NCBI RefSeq assembly: GCF_000445185.1
Contig: NZ_AVAF01000087.1
Coordinates: forward strand, 1 to 58,182
DNA length: 58,182 bases
Origin: Thermoanaerobacter sp. A7A
Lineage (GTDB): Bacteria > Bacillota > Thermoanaerobacteria > Thermoanaerobacterales > Thermoanaerobacteraceae
Direction: 5' to 3'
Of the stretch, positions 25,856 to 34,251 are shown piece after piece. The notes beneath the pieces were generated by a model. That model did no database searches and was not told the DNA's origin. It worked only from the letters and a program-made list of their open reading frames with translations. Positions within the stretch are counted from its first letter, which is position 1; every line of letters starts with the position of its first letter. Both the position numbers and the translations under genes were made by a program.

Positions 25856-27226
25856 TTGGAGGCAAAAGAGAGGCATAAGCGCAATGTTGCTAAAGAAATT
25901 ATAGAATTGGCTTGGCCTTCTATAACAGAACAAATGCTTATAATGACAGTTGGAATGGTGTCAACTATATTTGTAGGTCGAATAAGTGCCAGTGCAATTG
26001 CGGCTGTTGGGATGATTAATTCCCTTATTTTTTTCTTTCAAGCAATTTTTTCAGGGCTTGCCACTGGTTCCACAGTAATTGTAGCAAGGCTTATTGGCGA
26101 AGAAGACGAAGAAGGGGCTCGCCTTGCAGTTATGCAGTCACTTATTATGAGTATTGCTATTTTTATAGGACTCACTACTTTGGGCTATATTTTTGCAGTA
26201 CCTATTGTTAAAACCTTCTTTGGAAGTGTATCCACTGATGTTTTTAAATTGGCTTTAATGTACTATAGAATAGTGCTTTTTGGGCTACCTTTTGTGATAA
26301 TTGATATCATCATAGGCGGGGCTTTAAGAGGTGCAGGGGATACCAAAACCCCAATGTACATAACTGCTACAGTAAATGTGATAAATCTTTTGTTAAATAG
26401 CACACTTGTATTTGGAGTGACTTATCACGGTAGATATTTAATACCTCCTTTAGGAGTAAAAGGTTCTGCACTTTCTGCTACAATTTCAAGAATAATAGGA
26501 GGTTTTTTGCAATTATATGTTTTATATTTTGGCAAAAGGCGAATTAATCTTGATATAAAAGAAAAGATTCGACTTGACTTTAACATGATGATGAGGATTA
26601 TACGAGTAGGAATACCAGCTTCTTTAGAGCAGGTAATAATGCAAGGTGGTTTCCTTGTAATGCAAGTGATCGTTTCCACAATGGGGACTATTGCAATTGC
26701 TGTATATCAAATAGGTATGAATGCTAATAGTCTTGCTTTTATGCCTATATTTGGATTTTCAATAGCGGCAACCAGTTTAGTGGGACGGAGTCTCGGTGCA
26801 AAACATTTTATGTTAGCGGAAATATACGCAAAAGTTTCAAGAAACATTGCTGTTGCTGTAATTTCTGTCATAGGTGTTTTTATGTTTATATTTTCAAAGC
26901 AGCTTGCAGCGCTTTATACTACTGATCCTATTGTAATAAAAATAGCTTCTGATATTATAAAGATTTTTGCTGTTGTGGAACCTTTGCTTGCTATATTAAA
27001 TGTCATGGCAGGAGTATTAAGGGCTGCAGGCGATATTCCTTATATTGTTCTCACGGCTTTTATTGGATTATGGCTCTTTAGAGTGACTATTGGATATATT
27101 CTTGGTAAAGTGTTTGGTATGGGAGTATATGGAATATGGATTGGTATATGTATCGACTTTGTTGTAAGGTCAGTAATGTATAGCTATAGATTTAAAGCGG
27201 GCAGGTGGAAATATATTAAAGTGTAA
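25856..27226 (+). CDS. MATE family multidrug exporter
   Basis: This membrane protein has about 12 helices and belongs to the MATE family (PSITEQMLIMTVGMVSTIFVGR at the start; two symmetric halves, second beginning GIPASLEQVIMQGGFL). It exports cationic compounds using Na+ or H+. The start is TTG at 25856, 6 bases after GGAGGG and one base past the dinB stop. An open frame into dinB gives a longer but unsupported N-terminus. Confidence 0.92.
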   Translation: MEAKERHKRNVAKEIIELAWPSITEQMLIMTVGMVSTIFVGRISASAIAAVGMINSLIFFFQAIFSGLATGSTVIVARLIGEEDEEGARLAVMQSLIMSIAIFIGLTTLGYIFAVPIVKTFFGSVSTDVFKLALMYYRIVLFGLPFVIIDIIIGGALRGAGDTKTPMYITATVNVINLLLNSTLVFGVTYHGRYLIPPLGVKGSALSATISRIIGGFLQLYVLYFGKRRINLDIKEKIRLDFNMMMRIIRVGIPASLEQVIMQGGFLVMQVIVSTMGTIAIAVYQIGMNANSLAFMPIFGFSIAATSLVGRSLGAKHFMLAEIYAKVSRNIAVAVISVIGVFMFIFSKQLAALYTTDPIVIKIASDIIKIFAVVEPLLAILNVMAGVLRAAGDIPYIVLTAFIGLWLFRVTIGYILGKVFGMGVYGIWIGICIDFVVRSVMYSYRFKAGRWKYIKV

Positions 27227-27316
27227 ACTACATAAATTCATCACATATTCTTAATTTTTGTATAACATTTTTCTGCTATTTTAATTATAACATCAATTTT
27301 TAGAAGAGGTGGATTT

Positions 27317-29107
27317 ATGAAGAGGAAATATTTATATGTAATTGTTGCAGTATTAATCATTGGAATTGTCACTTTTTACTTTGTAAACAGGGCAAAATCA
27401 TCACAATCCCAGCAGCTTTCGTATGTTACAGTTACTCGCGGTAATATTTCTATGAAAGTCACTGGGACAGGAAACTTAAGTGGTGATGTAAGAGCAATTA
27501 CGCTAAAAGGCAGTGGAACAGTAAAGAAAGTGCATTTTAAGGTAGGAGACACTGTAAAGAAAGGAGACCTATTATACGAAATTGAAGATGACGATTTAAA
27601 CAATCAGCTGGAACAAGCAAAAATAAACCTTAACTTAGCTGAGCAGCAACTAAATCAAGACACACAGAACTACAATAGTAGCATTGCAAATTTAAACATA
27701 ACTTCTCCTTCTGGCGGGATTATAGACAGTATACTTGTAAAAGAAGGACAGAATGTTACACCTGGGACACCTGTTGCAACCGTTGCAGATTACTCCCATG
27801 TTACTGTAAAAGTTCCTTTCAATGGTGTTCAAATAAAGAATATAAAAGTTGGGCAAAAGGCGGATATTTTTTTATACGACTCATTTACAACTGTAACAGG
27901 TACTGTTGAATACGTTTCAGAGCAGCCGGTTCCTAATAATACAGTGCAATACTACTATGTGACAGTAGGGCTTGACAATCCGGGGGCATTAAGCGATGGA
28001 ATGAGGGTACAAGTATCAATACACACAGATAACGGAATAGAAACAGCATTAGAAGATGGCACGTTAACTGCCAAAAACACAGTCAATGTCACAGCGCAAA
28101 CATCAGGTACGGTAGATAAAATATATATTTCTCAAGGGCAAAGTGTAAAGAAAGGACAGCTTTTAATAAAACTTTCATCAGACAACATAAGCAATCTGCA
28201 GATGCAGATAGAAAATGACAAATTAAAAGTTATGGAAGCAGAAAACAATTATGATCAGATTTTACAACAAATTAACAACTTAAAGATATACTCTCCTATA
28301 GATGGGAAAATACTGAGTCAGAATATCAAAGAGGGAGATATATTAGGTAGTTCTGCTGTTAACTCTAACATGAATGGTTCAAGTGTTCAATCGCAGCAAG
28401 CAGGTTTTATACCCGTTTTAGATATAACGCAATTATCTACTTATGAGAGTCAACCAGAAACTGCGGTAATAGCAAACAACAACAAATACATCATTAACCT
28501 TTCAGTGGACGAAACAGACATAAAGCACATAAAAGTAGGGCAACAAGCACAAATTACAACAGATGACTTACCAGACAAAACATTTACAGGTACTGTTTCA
28601 GAAGTGTCACAACTTCCAACAATACAAAATGGAGTTTCTTCTTACAACGTAATTATTGAAGTCGATCCAAGCGAAGGATTAATGTTAGGCATGTCAATGA
28701 ATGTTTCAATAATTGTTGCAGAAAAACAAGATGCTTTAATACTTCCAATACAAGCCGTTCAGACAAACGGAAATAGAAAATACGTAATACTCTATACAGA
28801 CGATTTAAAAAATCAAAATATCAATAGCACTAACAATAGCACTAATAACGAGAACTTTTTCAGGAACAACATAAGATTTGTGGAAACAGGTATTTACAAC
28901 GACAATTTTATAGAAATTGTGAGCGGTTTACAGGAAGGAGACAAAGTATTAATTCCAATACTTAATTCCTCAACAAACGCAAATAACCGTAATCCAAGTG
29001 CTTTTGGCATAATGGGTGGCTTTAGGCCAGAAGGCAATTTCAACAGGAATATTACTCATCAAGGTGCTAACAGGACATGGCAAAATAACACTTCCACAGG
29101 GAGGTAA
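27317..29107 (+). CDS. MacA-like adaptor with two sandwich modules
   Basis: This 596-residue membrane-anchored adaptor (helix at residues 5-24) belongs to the HlyD/MacA family. Two barrel-sandwich (lipoyl-like) modules are visible. The first is near residues 65-160 (GTVKKVHFKVGDTVKKGDLL, then SPSGGIIDSILVKEGQNV). The second is near 265-345 (GTVDKIYISQGQSVKKGQLL, then SPIDGKILSQNIKEGD). Usual MacA proteins have one module and about 400 residues. The C-terminus is rich in Asn. It forms an operon with the ATPase and permease that follow. Confidence 0.88.
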   Translation: MKRKYLYVIVAVLIIGIVTFYFVNRAKSSQSQQLSYVTVTRGNISMKVTGTGNLSGDVRAITLKGSGTVKKVHFKVGDTVKKGDLLYEIEDDDLNNQLEQAKINLNLAEQQLNQDTQNYNSSIANLNITSPSGGIIDSILVKEGQNVTPGTPVATVADYSHVTVKVPFNGVQIKNIKVGQKADIFLYDSFTTVTGTVEYVSEQPVPNNTVQYYYVTVGLDNPGALSDGMRVQVSIHTDNGIETALEDGTLTAKNTVNVTAQTSGTVDKIYISQGQSVKKGQLLIKLSSDNISNLQMQIENDKLKVMEAENNYDQILQQINNLKIYSPIDGKILSQNIKEGDILGSSAVNSNMNGSSVQSQQAGFIPVLDITQLSTYESQPETAVIANNNKYIINLSVDETDIKHIKVGQQAQITTDDLPDKTFTGTVSEVSQLPTIQNGVSSYNVIIEVDPSEGLMLGMSMNVSIIVAEKQDALILPIQAVQTNGNRKYVILYTDDLKNQNINSTNNSTNNENFFRNNIRFVETGIYNDNFIEIVSGLQEGDKVLIPILNSSTNANNRNPSAFGIMGGFRPEGNFNRNITHQGANRTWQNNTSTGR

Positions 29108-29803
29108 ATGATGGATAACATTTTAATAAAAATAAGGAATTTAACAAAGATTTACAAAATGGGAGAAAATGAAGTAAGAGCGTTAGATGGTATAAACCTT
29201 GACATTGAAAAAGGAGAATTTGTATCAATTGTCGGTCAATCAGGTTCAGGTAAAACTACTTTAATGAATATAATAGGGTGCTTAGATGTAAAAACTTCTG
29301 GAGAATACTTTTTAAATGGCATAGACACAAGCAAACTTTCTGACAATCAATTAGCAGATTTAAGATGTAGCGAAATAGGGTTTGTTTTTCAAAATTTCAA
29401 TTTGCTTCAAAAAATGACGGCTTTAGAAAACGTGGAATTGCCTATGATATACAAAGGTGTACCTACGAAAGAAAGGCGGCAAAGAGCAGAGATGCTTTTA
29501 GAGATGGTAGGACTTAAGGAAAGGATGCACCATAGACCTAATGAATTATCAGGAGGTCAGCAGCAAAGAGTAGCAATAGCAAGGGCGCTAGCAAACAATC
29601 CCCATCTAATATTAGCAGATGAGCCGACGGGAAACTTAGACTCAAAAAGTGGTAGTGAGATAATGAAAATAATAAAAGAGTTAAACGAGAGAGGGAATAC
29701 AGTAGTACTTATAACTCATGACCCTAATATAGCTGCACAAGCCAAAAGAATAGTAAGAATAAAAGATGGGCGTATTTTAGAAAACGAGGTGGTAACACCG
29801 TGA
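29108..29803 (+). CDS. MacB-type ABC transporter ATPase
   Basis: This 231-residue LolD/MacB-type ATPase has Walker A GQSGSGKTTL, signature LSGGQQQRVAIARAL and Walker B LILADEPTGNLD. It directly abuts the adaptor gene and overlaps the permease by 4 bases. It probably drives export of a peptide, antibiotic or lipid-like compound. Confidence 0.95.
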   Translation: MMDNILIKIRNLTKIYKMGENEVRALDGINLDIEKGEFVSIVGQSGSGKTTLMNIIGCLDVKTSGEYFLNGIDTSKLSDNQLADLRCSEIGFVFQNFNLLQKMTALENVELPMIYKGVPTKERRQRAEMLLEMVGLKERMHHRPNELSGGQQQRVAIARALANNPHLILADEPTGNLDSKSGSEIMKIIKELNERGNTVVLITHDPNIAAQAKRIVRIKDGRILENEVVTP

Positions 29804-30975
29804 GATATGTAGAAGCTTTGAAAATAGCTATACGCAGTATTTTAAGCAATAAAATGAGGTCTTTTCTCACCATGTTGGGGATTATAATAGGTGTCACAGC
29901 TGTTATAGCCTTAGTAAGTATAGGCCAGGGCTCTACAAGAAGTGTTACTTCTCAGATACAGAGTATGGGTTCAAACCTCATAATGGTAAACGTAATGGGG
30001 AGAGGGGGAGAAAGCTCTTTAACTTATGACCAAGCCATTGTTTTAAAAGACTCAAACTTTATAGCTGCTATCTCTCCGGTCATATCTACCAGTGTAACGG
30101 CTATGTACGGAAATAATTCAGTGGACAACACAACGGTAAATGGAGTAAATGGAGATTATCAATCAATACGCGATATACAAGTAGCAGCTGGCAGATTCAT
30201 TTTGCCAATGGATGATGAAGGAAGGAACAAGGTAGCAGTTCTTGGCAGCAATGTAGCGAGAGAGCTTTTTGGCTTTACTGATCCTATTGGCAAGACTATA
30301 AAATTAAATGGCCAAAACTTCACGGTAGTAGGTATTTTGTCACAAAAAGGTTCTTCAATTGCAGGTTCTGATGATGATTCAATATTTATACCCCTTAAAA
30401 CAATGTTCTACTTTGCGAAAAATAGAGAGATAAGACAAATATATATAGAAGCTACAAGCCCAGATACCGTTGAATTCGCTAAAAACGAAATAAACAGCAA
30501 ACTGCTAACTATATTTAAAGGCGATGCAAATGCCTTTAGAATAATTGATCAATCACAAATTTTATCTACAGTAAATAGTGTTACTGCTACATTGAGCTTG
30601 CTCCTTGGAGGAATTGCAGGAATATCCCTTTTAGTCGGTGGAATAGGCATAATGAACATAATGCTTGTATCTGTTATTGAAAGGACGAGAGAGATAGGGA
30701 TAAGAAAAGCATTAGGAGCCAAAAAGAAAGATATATTACTTCAGTTTATAATTGAATCATTAACTTTAAGCGGATTAGGAGGAATAGTGGGAATTATAGT
30801 AGGATACGTATTGTCGATGGTACTAGGCTCAGCTATGAATATAAATGCTAAGCCTTCTCTCTCTACAGTATTAATATCCTTTTCCTTCTCAGTAATTGTG
30901 GGATTGTTCTTTGGTGTATATCCTGCAAATAAAGCTGCCAATTTAAATCCAATTGAAGCTCTAAGGTACGAGTAA
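29800..30975 (+). CDS. MacB/FtsX-type ABC permease
   Basis: This 391-residue permease has one N-terminal helix (SNKMRSFLTMLGIIIGVTAVIALV), a large extracytoplasmic MacB periplasmic core domain (about 45-245) and three C-terminal helices with IMNIMLVSVIERTREIGIRKALGA. It completes a tripartite-like exporter with the two upstream genes. In Gram-positives this works without an outer-membrane duct. Confidence 0.94.
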   Translation: MRYVEALKIAIRSILSNKMRSFLTMLGIIIGVTAVIALVSIGQGSTRSVTSQIQSMGSNLIMVNVMGRGGESSLTYDQAIVLKDSNFIAAISPVISTSVTAMYGNNSVDNTTVNGVNGDYQSIRDIQVAAGRFILPMDDEGRNKVAVLGSNVARELFGFTDPIGKTIKLNGQNFTVVGILSQKGSSIAGSDDDSIFIPLKTMFYFAKNREIRQIYIEATSPDTVEFAKNEINSKLLTIFKGDANAFRIIDQSQILSTVNSVTATLSLLLGGIAGISLLVGGIGIMNIMLVSVIERTREIGIRKALGAKKKDILLQFIIESLTLSGLGGIVGIIVGYVLSMVLGSAMNINAKPSLSTVLISFSFSVIVGLFFGVYPANKAANLNPIEALRYE

Positions 30976-30981
30976 AATACA

Positions 30982-31026
30982 AAAAAGGACAAATTTCTTA
31001 GTTTTACTTAAGAGTTTGTCCTTTTT
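30982..31026 (+). terminator. Terminator of the exporter operon
   Basis: A perfect 12-bp outer stem, AAAAAGGACAAA with TTTGTCCTTTTT, carries an inner CTTA/TAAG pairing and a T-rich end. Confidence 0.8.
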
Positions 31027-31092
31027 AATATTGTTTTTTTGACGATAAAAGTTTATAATGTAGTTAATGATAAAATCGGGAGGAGAGAGTAA

Positions 31093-31500
31093 TTGAAGTG
31101 GACTGAATCTTTATCAGTTGGAAATGAACTCATTGACAGTCAACATAAAGAGTTAATAAAAAAAGTAAATGATGTTCTGGACGCTTGCAATCAGAAAAAA
31201 GGAAAAGAAAAAATTGAAGAAGTGATGAAATTTTTAAAAGATTATACTATAGAACATTTTAGCGCTGAAGAAGACCTCATGAAAAAATATCAATACCCTT
31301 CTTATGAAGAACACAAAAAAATTCATGAAGATTTCATTAAAAAAGTAGAGGAATTAGACAAAAAAATAAAGAAAGAAGGCATAAACTTATCAATCATAAT
31401 GCTTGTCAATAAAACGTTGGTGGATTGGCTTATAAATCACATAAGCAAAGAGGACAAAAAGGTAGGAGAACACATAAGAAAAGCAAAGGGGGATTTTTAA
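31093..31500 (+). CDS. Bacteriohemerythrin, first of a tandem pair
   Basis: This 135-residue four-helix di-iron O2-binding protein has all ligands: His18, His55, Glu59, His74, His78, His116 and Asp121. The start is TTG at 31093, matched by the identical MKWTES start of the second copy and preceded by GGGAGGAGAG. It likely scavenges or stores oxygen in this anaerobe. The next gene, one base away, is its paralogue. Confidence 0.93.
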   Translation: MKWTESLSVGNELIDSQHKELIKKVNDVLDACNQKKGKEKIEEVMKFLKDYTIEHFSAEEDLMKKYQYPSYEEHKKIHEDFIKKVEELDKKIKKEGINLSIIMLVNKTLVDWLINHISKEDKKVGEHIRKAKGDF

Positions 31501-31501
31501 A

Positions 31502-31900
31502 ATGAAGTGGACGGAGTCTTTGTCTGTAGGATATGATTATATTGATGAGCAGCACAAAGAGTGGATAAGAAGAATCAATGACCTTTTAGAGGCATACAAT
31601 CAAAAAAGAGGCAAGGAAAAAGTTGAGGAAGCAATGGAATTTGTAAAAGAGTACACTGTAACGCATTTTAGCGCCGAACAAGAGCTGATGAGAAAGTATA
31701 AATATCCTGAGTATGAAATACATAAACAAATTCATGACAATTTTATTAAAGAAGTCAATGAACTAGATGAAAAAATAAAAAAAGAAGGTCCTACGCTCAC
31801 TAATTTGATGACTGTTAATAGAACTTTAGTAGATTGGGTGCTAAATCATATAAGCAAAGTAGATAAAAAATTAGGAGAGTACATAAAAAGTCAAATGTAA
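31502..31900 (+). CDS. Bacteriohemerythrin, second of a tandem pair
   Basis: This 132-residue paralogue of the upstream gene (MKWTESLSV start, HFSAEQELM, HKQIHDNF, NHISKVDKK) keeps every iron ligand. Close similarity along the whole length shows recent tandem duplication. Its transcript should end at the hairpin 31903-31922 or at its duplicate beyond the inserted element. Confidence 0.93.
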   Translation: MKWTESLSVGYDYIDEQHKEWIRRINDLLEAYNQKRGKEKVEEAMEFVKEYTVTHFSAEQELMRKYKYPEYEIHKQIHDNFIKEVNELDEKIKKEGPTLTNLMTVNRTLVDWVLNHISKVDKKLGEYIKSQM

Positions 31901-31902
31901 TT

Positions 31903-31922
31903 GAGCCTGTAAATGCAGGCTA
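31903..31922 (+). repeat. Left 20-bp direct repeat flanking the hairpin element
   Basis: GAGCCTGTAAATGCAGGCTA is itself a small hairpin (AGCCTG / CAGGCT) two bases past the hemerythrin stop. It matches 32185-32204 at 19 of 20 positions and touches the left end of the element exactly. It no longer has a T-run, which now lies behind the right copy. Confidence 0.85.
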
Positions 31923-32184
31923 CAGACTGTAGACAAACTTTCGAAAATAGGATATTTTGCATAAGGAACGACTTGTGACAAAGCGGCAACAAAACTTAGC
32001 GAGACCAAGGGTGGAGGCAGGGCCGTAGCCATGGATGGCGAAGGCGGGCACTAAGACAAAGAGGTCGAATGTGCCCGATACCCTGCCGGAGCCTGAAGGT
32101 CGAGTTTAGTTTTGTCGCTTTGGAACATCGGAGCAACGATGCAAAATATCCTATTTAAAAATTTTTGACTTTGTCAACAAGCTG
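31923..32184 (+). mobile_element. Complete 262-bp MITE-like hairpin element, copy 2
   Basis: The ends are inverted repeats: CAGACTGTAGACAAAC at the left pairs with CTTTGTCAACAAGCTG at the right, and AATAGGATATTTTGCAT with ATGCAAAATATCCTATT. Inner arms continue the pairing to a variable tip between GGGCAC and GTGCCC. It has no gene and is exactly bracketed by 20-bp direct repeats. Structure fits a non-autonomous mobile element or a mobile structured RNA. A second copy lies at 11390-11618. Confidence 0.75.
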
Positions 32185-32204
32185 GAGCCTGTAAATACAG
32201 GCTA
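32185..32204 (+). repeat. Right 20-bp direct repeat, functional terminator hairpin
   Basis: GAGCCTGTAAATACAGGCTA differs from the left copy in one base and is followed by TTTTTTAATC, giving a normal intrinsic terminator. It was probably the original hemerythrin terminator. Confidence 0.85.
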
Positions 32205-32267
32205 TTTTTTAATCATAGGTTATGTGGTAAAATATTTTTAAATCTAAAAATTTGAGGGGGTTTTATT

Positions 32268-32996
32268 GTGAGGCTTGTGAGAATAGATAAAGCGTTGAAT
32301 GAATATGGAATAATTGAAGGGGATAAAGTTATTGCATTTGGAAGTGAAGGCTTTTATTCTTACAACTTGGAGGAAGTAAAGCTTTTGCCTCCTTGCCTGC
32401 CTACAAAAGCTATATGTGTAGGGTTAAATTATAGGGATCATATAGAGGAAATGGGGGACAAAGAGCCGGAGGAACCGACATTATTCATAAAACCTTCAAC
32501 AGCAGTTATTGGCCCTGATGATTTTATAGTTATTCCTAAGATGTCAGAGAGGGTTGACTATGAGGGGGAATTGGCTGTTGTAATAGGCAAAAGAGCGAAA
32601 AATGTGTCTGAAAAAGATGCGTTAGATTATGTCCTTGGCTATACGATAGCTAACGATGTAACAGCAAGAGATTTGCAGGCAAAAGATGGTCAATGGACAA
32701 GAGCGAAGTCTTTTGATACCTTTTTGCCCATAGGCCCTTGGATTGTGACAGACTTAGACCCATCTTCTTTGGACATAATTACATATGTAAATGATGAAGT
32801 AAAGCAAAAAAGTAACACCAGACATCTCATATTTGGCGTTTATAAACTTGTGAGTTTTATATCTCACATAATGACGCTAAACCCTGGCGATGTCATATTG
32901 ACGGGAACACCCTCTGGCGTTGGCCCTTTAAAACCTGGAGACGTTGTAACTATTGAAATAGAGGGAATAGGTAAATTAACAAATAGAGTAAAATAG
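32268..32996 (+). CDS. Fumarylacetoacetate hydrolase (FAH) family protein
   Basis: This 242-residue enzyme of the FAH superfamily has a short N-terminal domain and the catalytic domain from about residue 40. Features are [13 protein letters not shown], metal-site Glu residues in [24 protein letters not shown] and [16 protein letters not shown]. Members act as acylpyruvases, oxaloacetate tautomerases/decarboxylases or related C-C hydrolases; the substrate cannot be told. GTG start behind GAGGGGG. Confidence 0.88.
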   Translation: MRLVRIDKALNEYGIIEGDKVIAFGSEGFYSYNLEEVKLLPPCLPTKAICVGLNYRDHIEEMGDKEPEEPTLFIKPSTAVIGPDDFIVIPKMSERVDYEGELAVVIGKRAKNVSEKDALDYVLGYTIANDVTARDLQAKDGQWTRAKSFDTFLPIGPWIVTDLDPSSLDIITYVNDEVKQKSNTRHLIFGVYKLVSFISHIMTLNPGDVILTGTPSGVGPLKPGDVVTIEIEGIGKLTNRVK

Positions 32997-32998
32997 AA

Positions 32999-34048
32999 TC
33001 AGACTACAAAATGAATGATAAAATATATAACTAAACCAATTAAAGATAGAGGAATTCCTACCAAAGCCCATTCACGGCTTTTTATATTCAGCTTTCCTGC
33101 TGATATGATATTAGGTATGTTTCCTGGAATCAACATGCCGCCACTTATTAGAAGCCCCATCAATATTGCTTGGATTTGTTCTGTTGTCATGTGAGGAGAA
33201 ATTTCGGCTGCTGCCAGTGTTGCGTTGTCAAGAACTGCAGATAGCATGTTTATCCAGTATAAAAGTCGGCTATCAAGATGAATTATATAATTATCAATAA
33301 TAGGTTTGAATCCTGCACCTAAAAGTTCCAATGCCAGAATAAAAACAAAAATTTTAAATGCTTGAATAAAGATAAATTGAAATCTTTCAATTTTTTTAAT
33401 TTCTTCTGCTTCTTTCACATAATTTTCTTCTATAATGAGACTACTTTTCTCTAATTTATTAATATAAAGTAAACCCAAAAAGCCCAAAGCCAATACAGCT
33501 GGTATGATGTAAATGCCTAAGGTAGTAAAAAGGTAAAGGAAGCTTTCATTTAATTTTGAGGTTACTATTGTGGCTAAGGGCTCGCCAATTGGTGTTAGTG
33601 CAGCACCCATGCCTATTGAAAGAGAGGCAATGACAGTAATCACCACTTTGTCTTTGTGTTTTAAGGGCAACGAGTGAATTATTTCCACTAATATTATTGA
33701 GGCTATGATGGCTGTAATTATACTGGCTGTCAAGCCAAGGATAATAATTACTAAAAATACAAATATTTTAAGCGGAATATGAGTTACTACTGTTCCTATA
33801 AATTTTTTAAATTTATTTTTAAATATCTCAAATAAAAGTCCTGATAAAAATACGGCTGCTGTTATTAAATACAAAAGATGATTTTTAAATATGTGAGCTA
33901 TCAGGTCATAAGAAAATACTCCTGATACAAATGCTGCAGCAACTCCCATTGCAAAAAGAAAATATTCGATGTTGTGTTCTATATGCCTATTTACAAGAGG
34001 CAAAATTAGGATCATTAATAATATTACTAAGAGTGCAACAATGACCAC
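32999..34048 (-). CDS. DUF1646-like ion transporter
   Basis: This 349-residue protein has about 10 membrane segments. Paired motifs GMGAALTPIGEPLATI and SAVLDNATLAAAEI, plus GGMLIPGNIPNIISAG, resemble the ArsB/NhaD-type ion transporter superfamily and especially DUF1646. GTG start, 7 bases after GGAGG. Its leader contains a structured RNA (see 34060-34196), and a CaCA exchanger gene lies upstream on the same strand. Na+ or another cation is the likely substrate (inference). Confidence 0.78.
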   Translation of the reverse strand: MVIVALLVILLMILILPLVNRHIEHNIEYFLFAMGVAAAFVSGVFSYDLIAHIFKNHLLYLITAAVFLSGLLFEIFKNKFKKFIGTVVTHIPLKIFVFLVIIILGLTASIITAIIASIILVEIIHSLPLKHKDKVVITVIASLSIGMGAALTPIGEPLATIVTSKLNESFLYLFTTLGIYIIPAVLALGFLGLLYINKLEKSSLIIEENYVKEAEEIKKIERFQFIFIQAFKIFVFILALELLGAGFKPIIDNYIIHLDSRLLYWINMLSAVLDNATLAAAEISPHMTTEQIQAILMGLLISGGMLIPGNIPNIISAGKLNIKSREWALVGIPLSLIGLVIYFIIHFVV

Positions 34049-34059
34049 AATCCATCCTC

Positions 34060-34196
34060 CTTTTACATTATTATTTGTATTATTTTGTAAAATAAAAGGT
34101 GGAAAAACTCACCTTTAAGATGAGCTTCCCACCCAAGAAGCCGAAAGTTCTTGAACAAGTCATAAGACTTGCCAACCGTAAAAACTTTATTTACTT
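34060..34196 (-). promoter_or_regulatory. Structured leader RNA, candidate DUF1646-type Na+ riboswitch
   Basis: Between promoter and GTG start, the minus strand carries a stem (CAAGTC-TTAT-GACTTG) next to GGTTGG, a second small stem (AAGAA..TTCTT around CTTTCGGC), then GGGTGGGAAGCTCATC. It ends in AAAGGTG / CACCTTT followed by TATTTTAC. GGTGGGAA can alternatively pair with TTTTCCACC, which would break that terminator-like stem. Known Na+ riboswitches (DUF1646 motif) precede DUF1646 genes. I could not check the motif consensus. Confidence 0.55.
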
Positions 34197-34202
34197 TATT
34201 AA

Positions 34203-34232
34203 AATTATAACATACAGGTATTTATATAAGCA
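34203..34232 (-). promoter_or_regulatory. Promoter of the DUF1646-like gene
   Basis: On the minus strand TATAAT (34203-34208) stands 18 bases after TTGCTT (34227-34232). It supports separate transcription of this gene from its own leader, after the CaCA gene ends at 34252. Confidence 0.5.
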
Positions 34233-34251
34233 ACAGAGATGAAGATATAAA

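Noticed and set aside
31039-31059. TTGACG and TATAAT before the hemerythrin genes as a promoter
   Set aside because: The spacer is only 9 bases, too short for a -35/-10 pair; the -10 alone may still be used.
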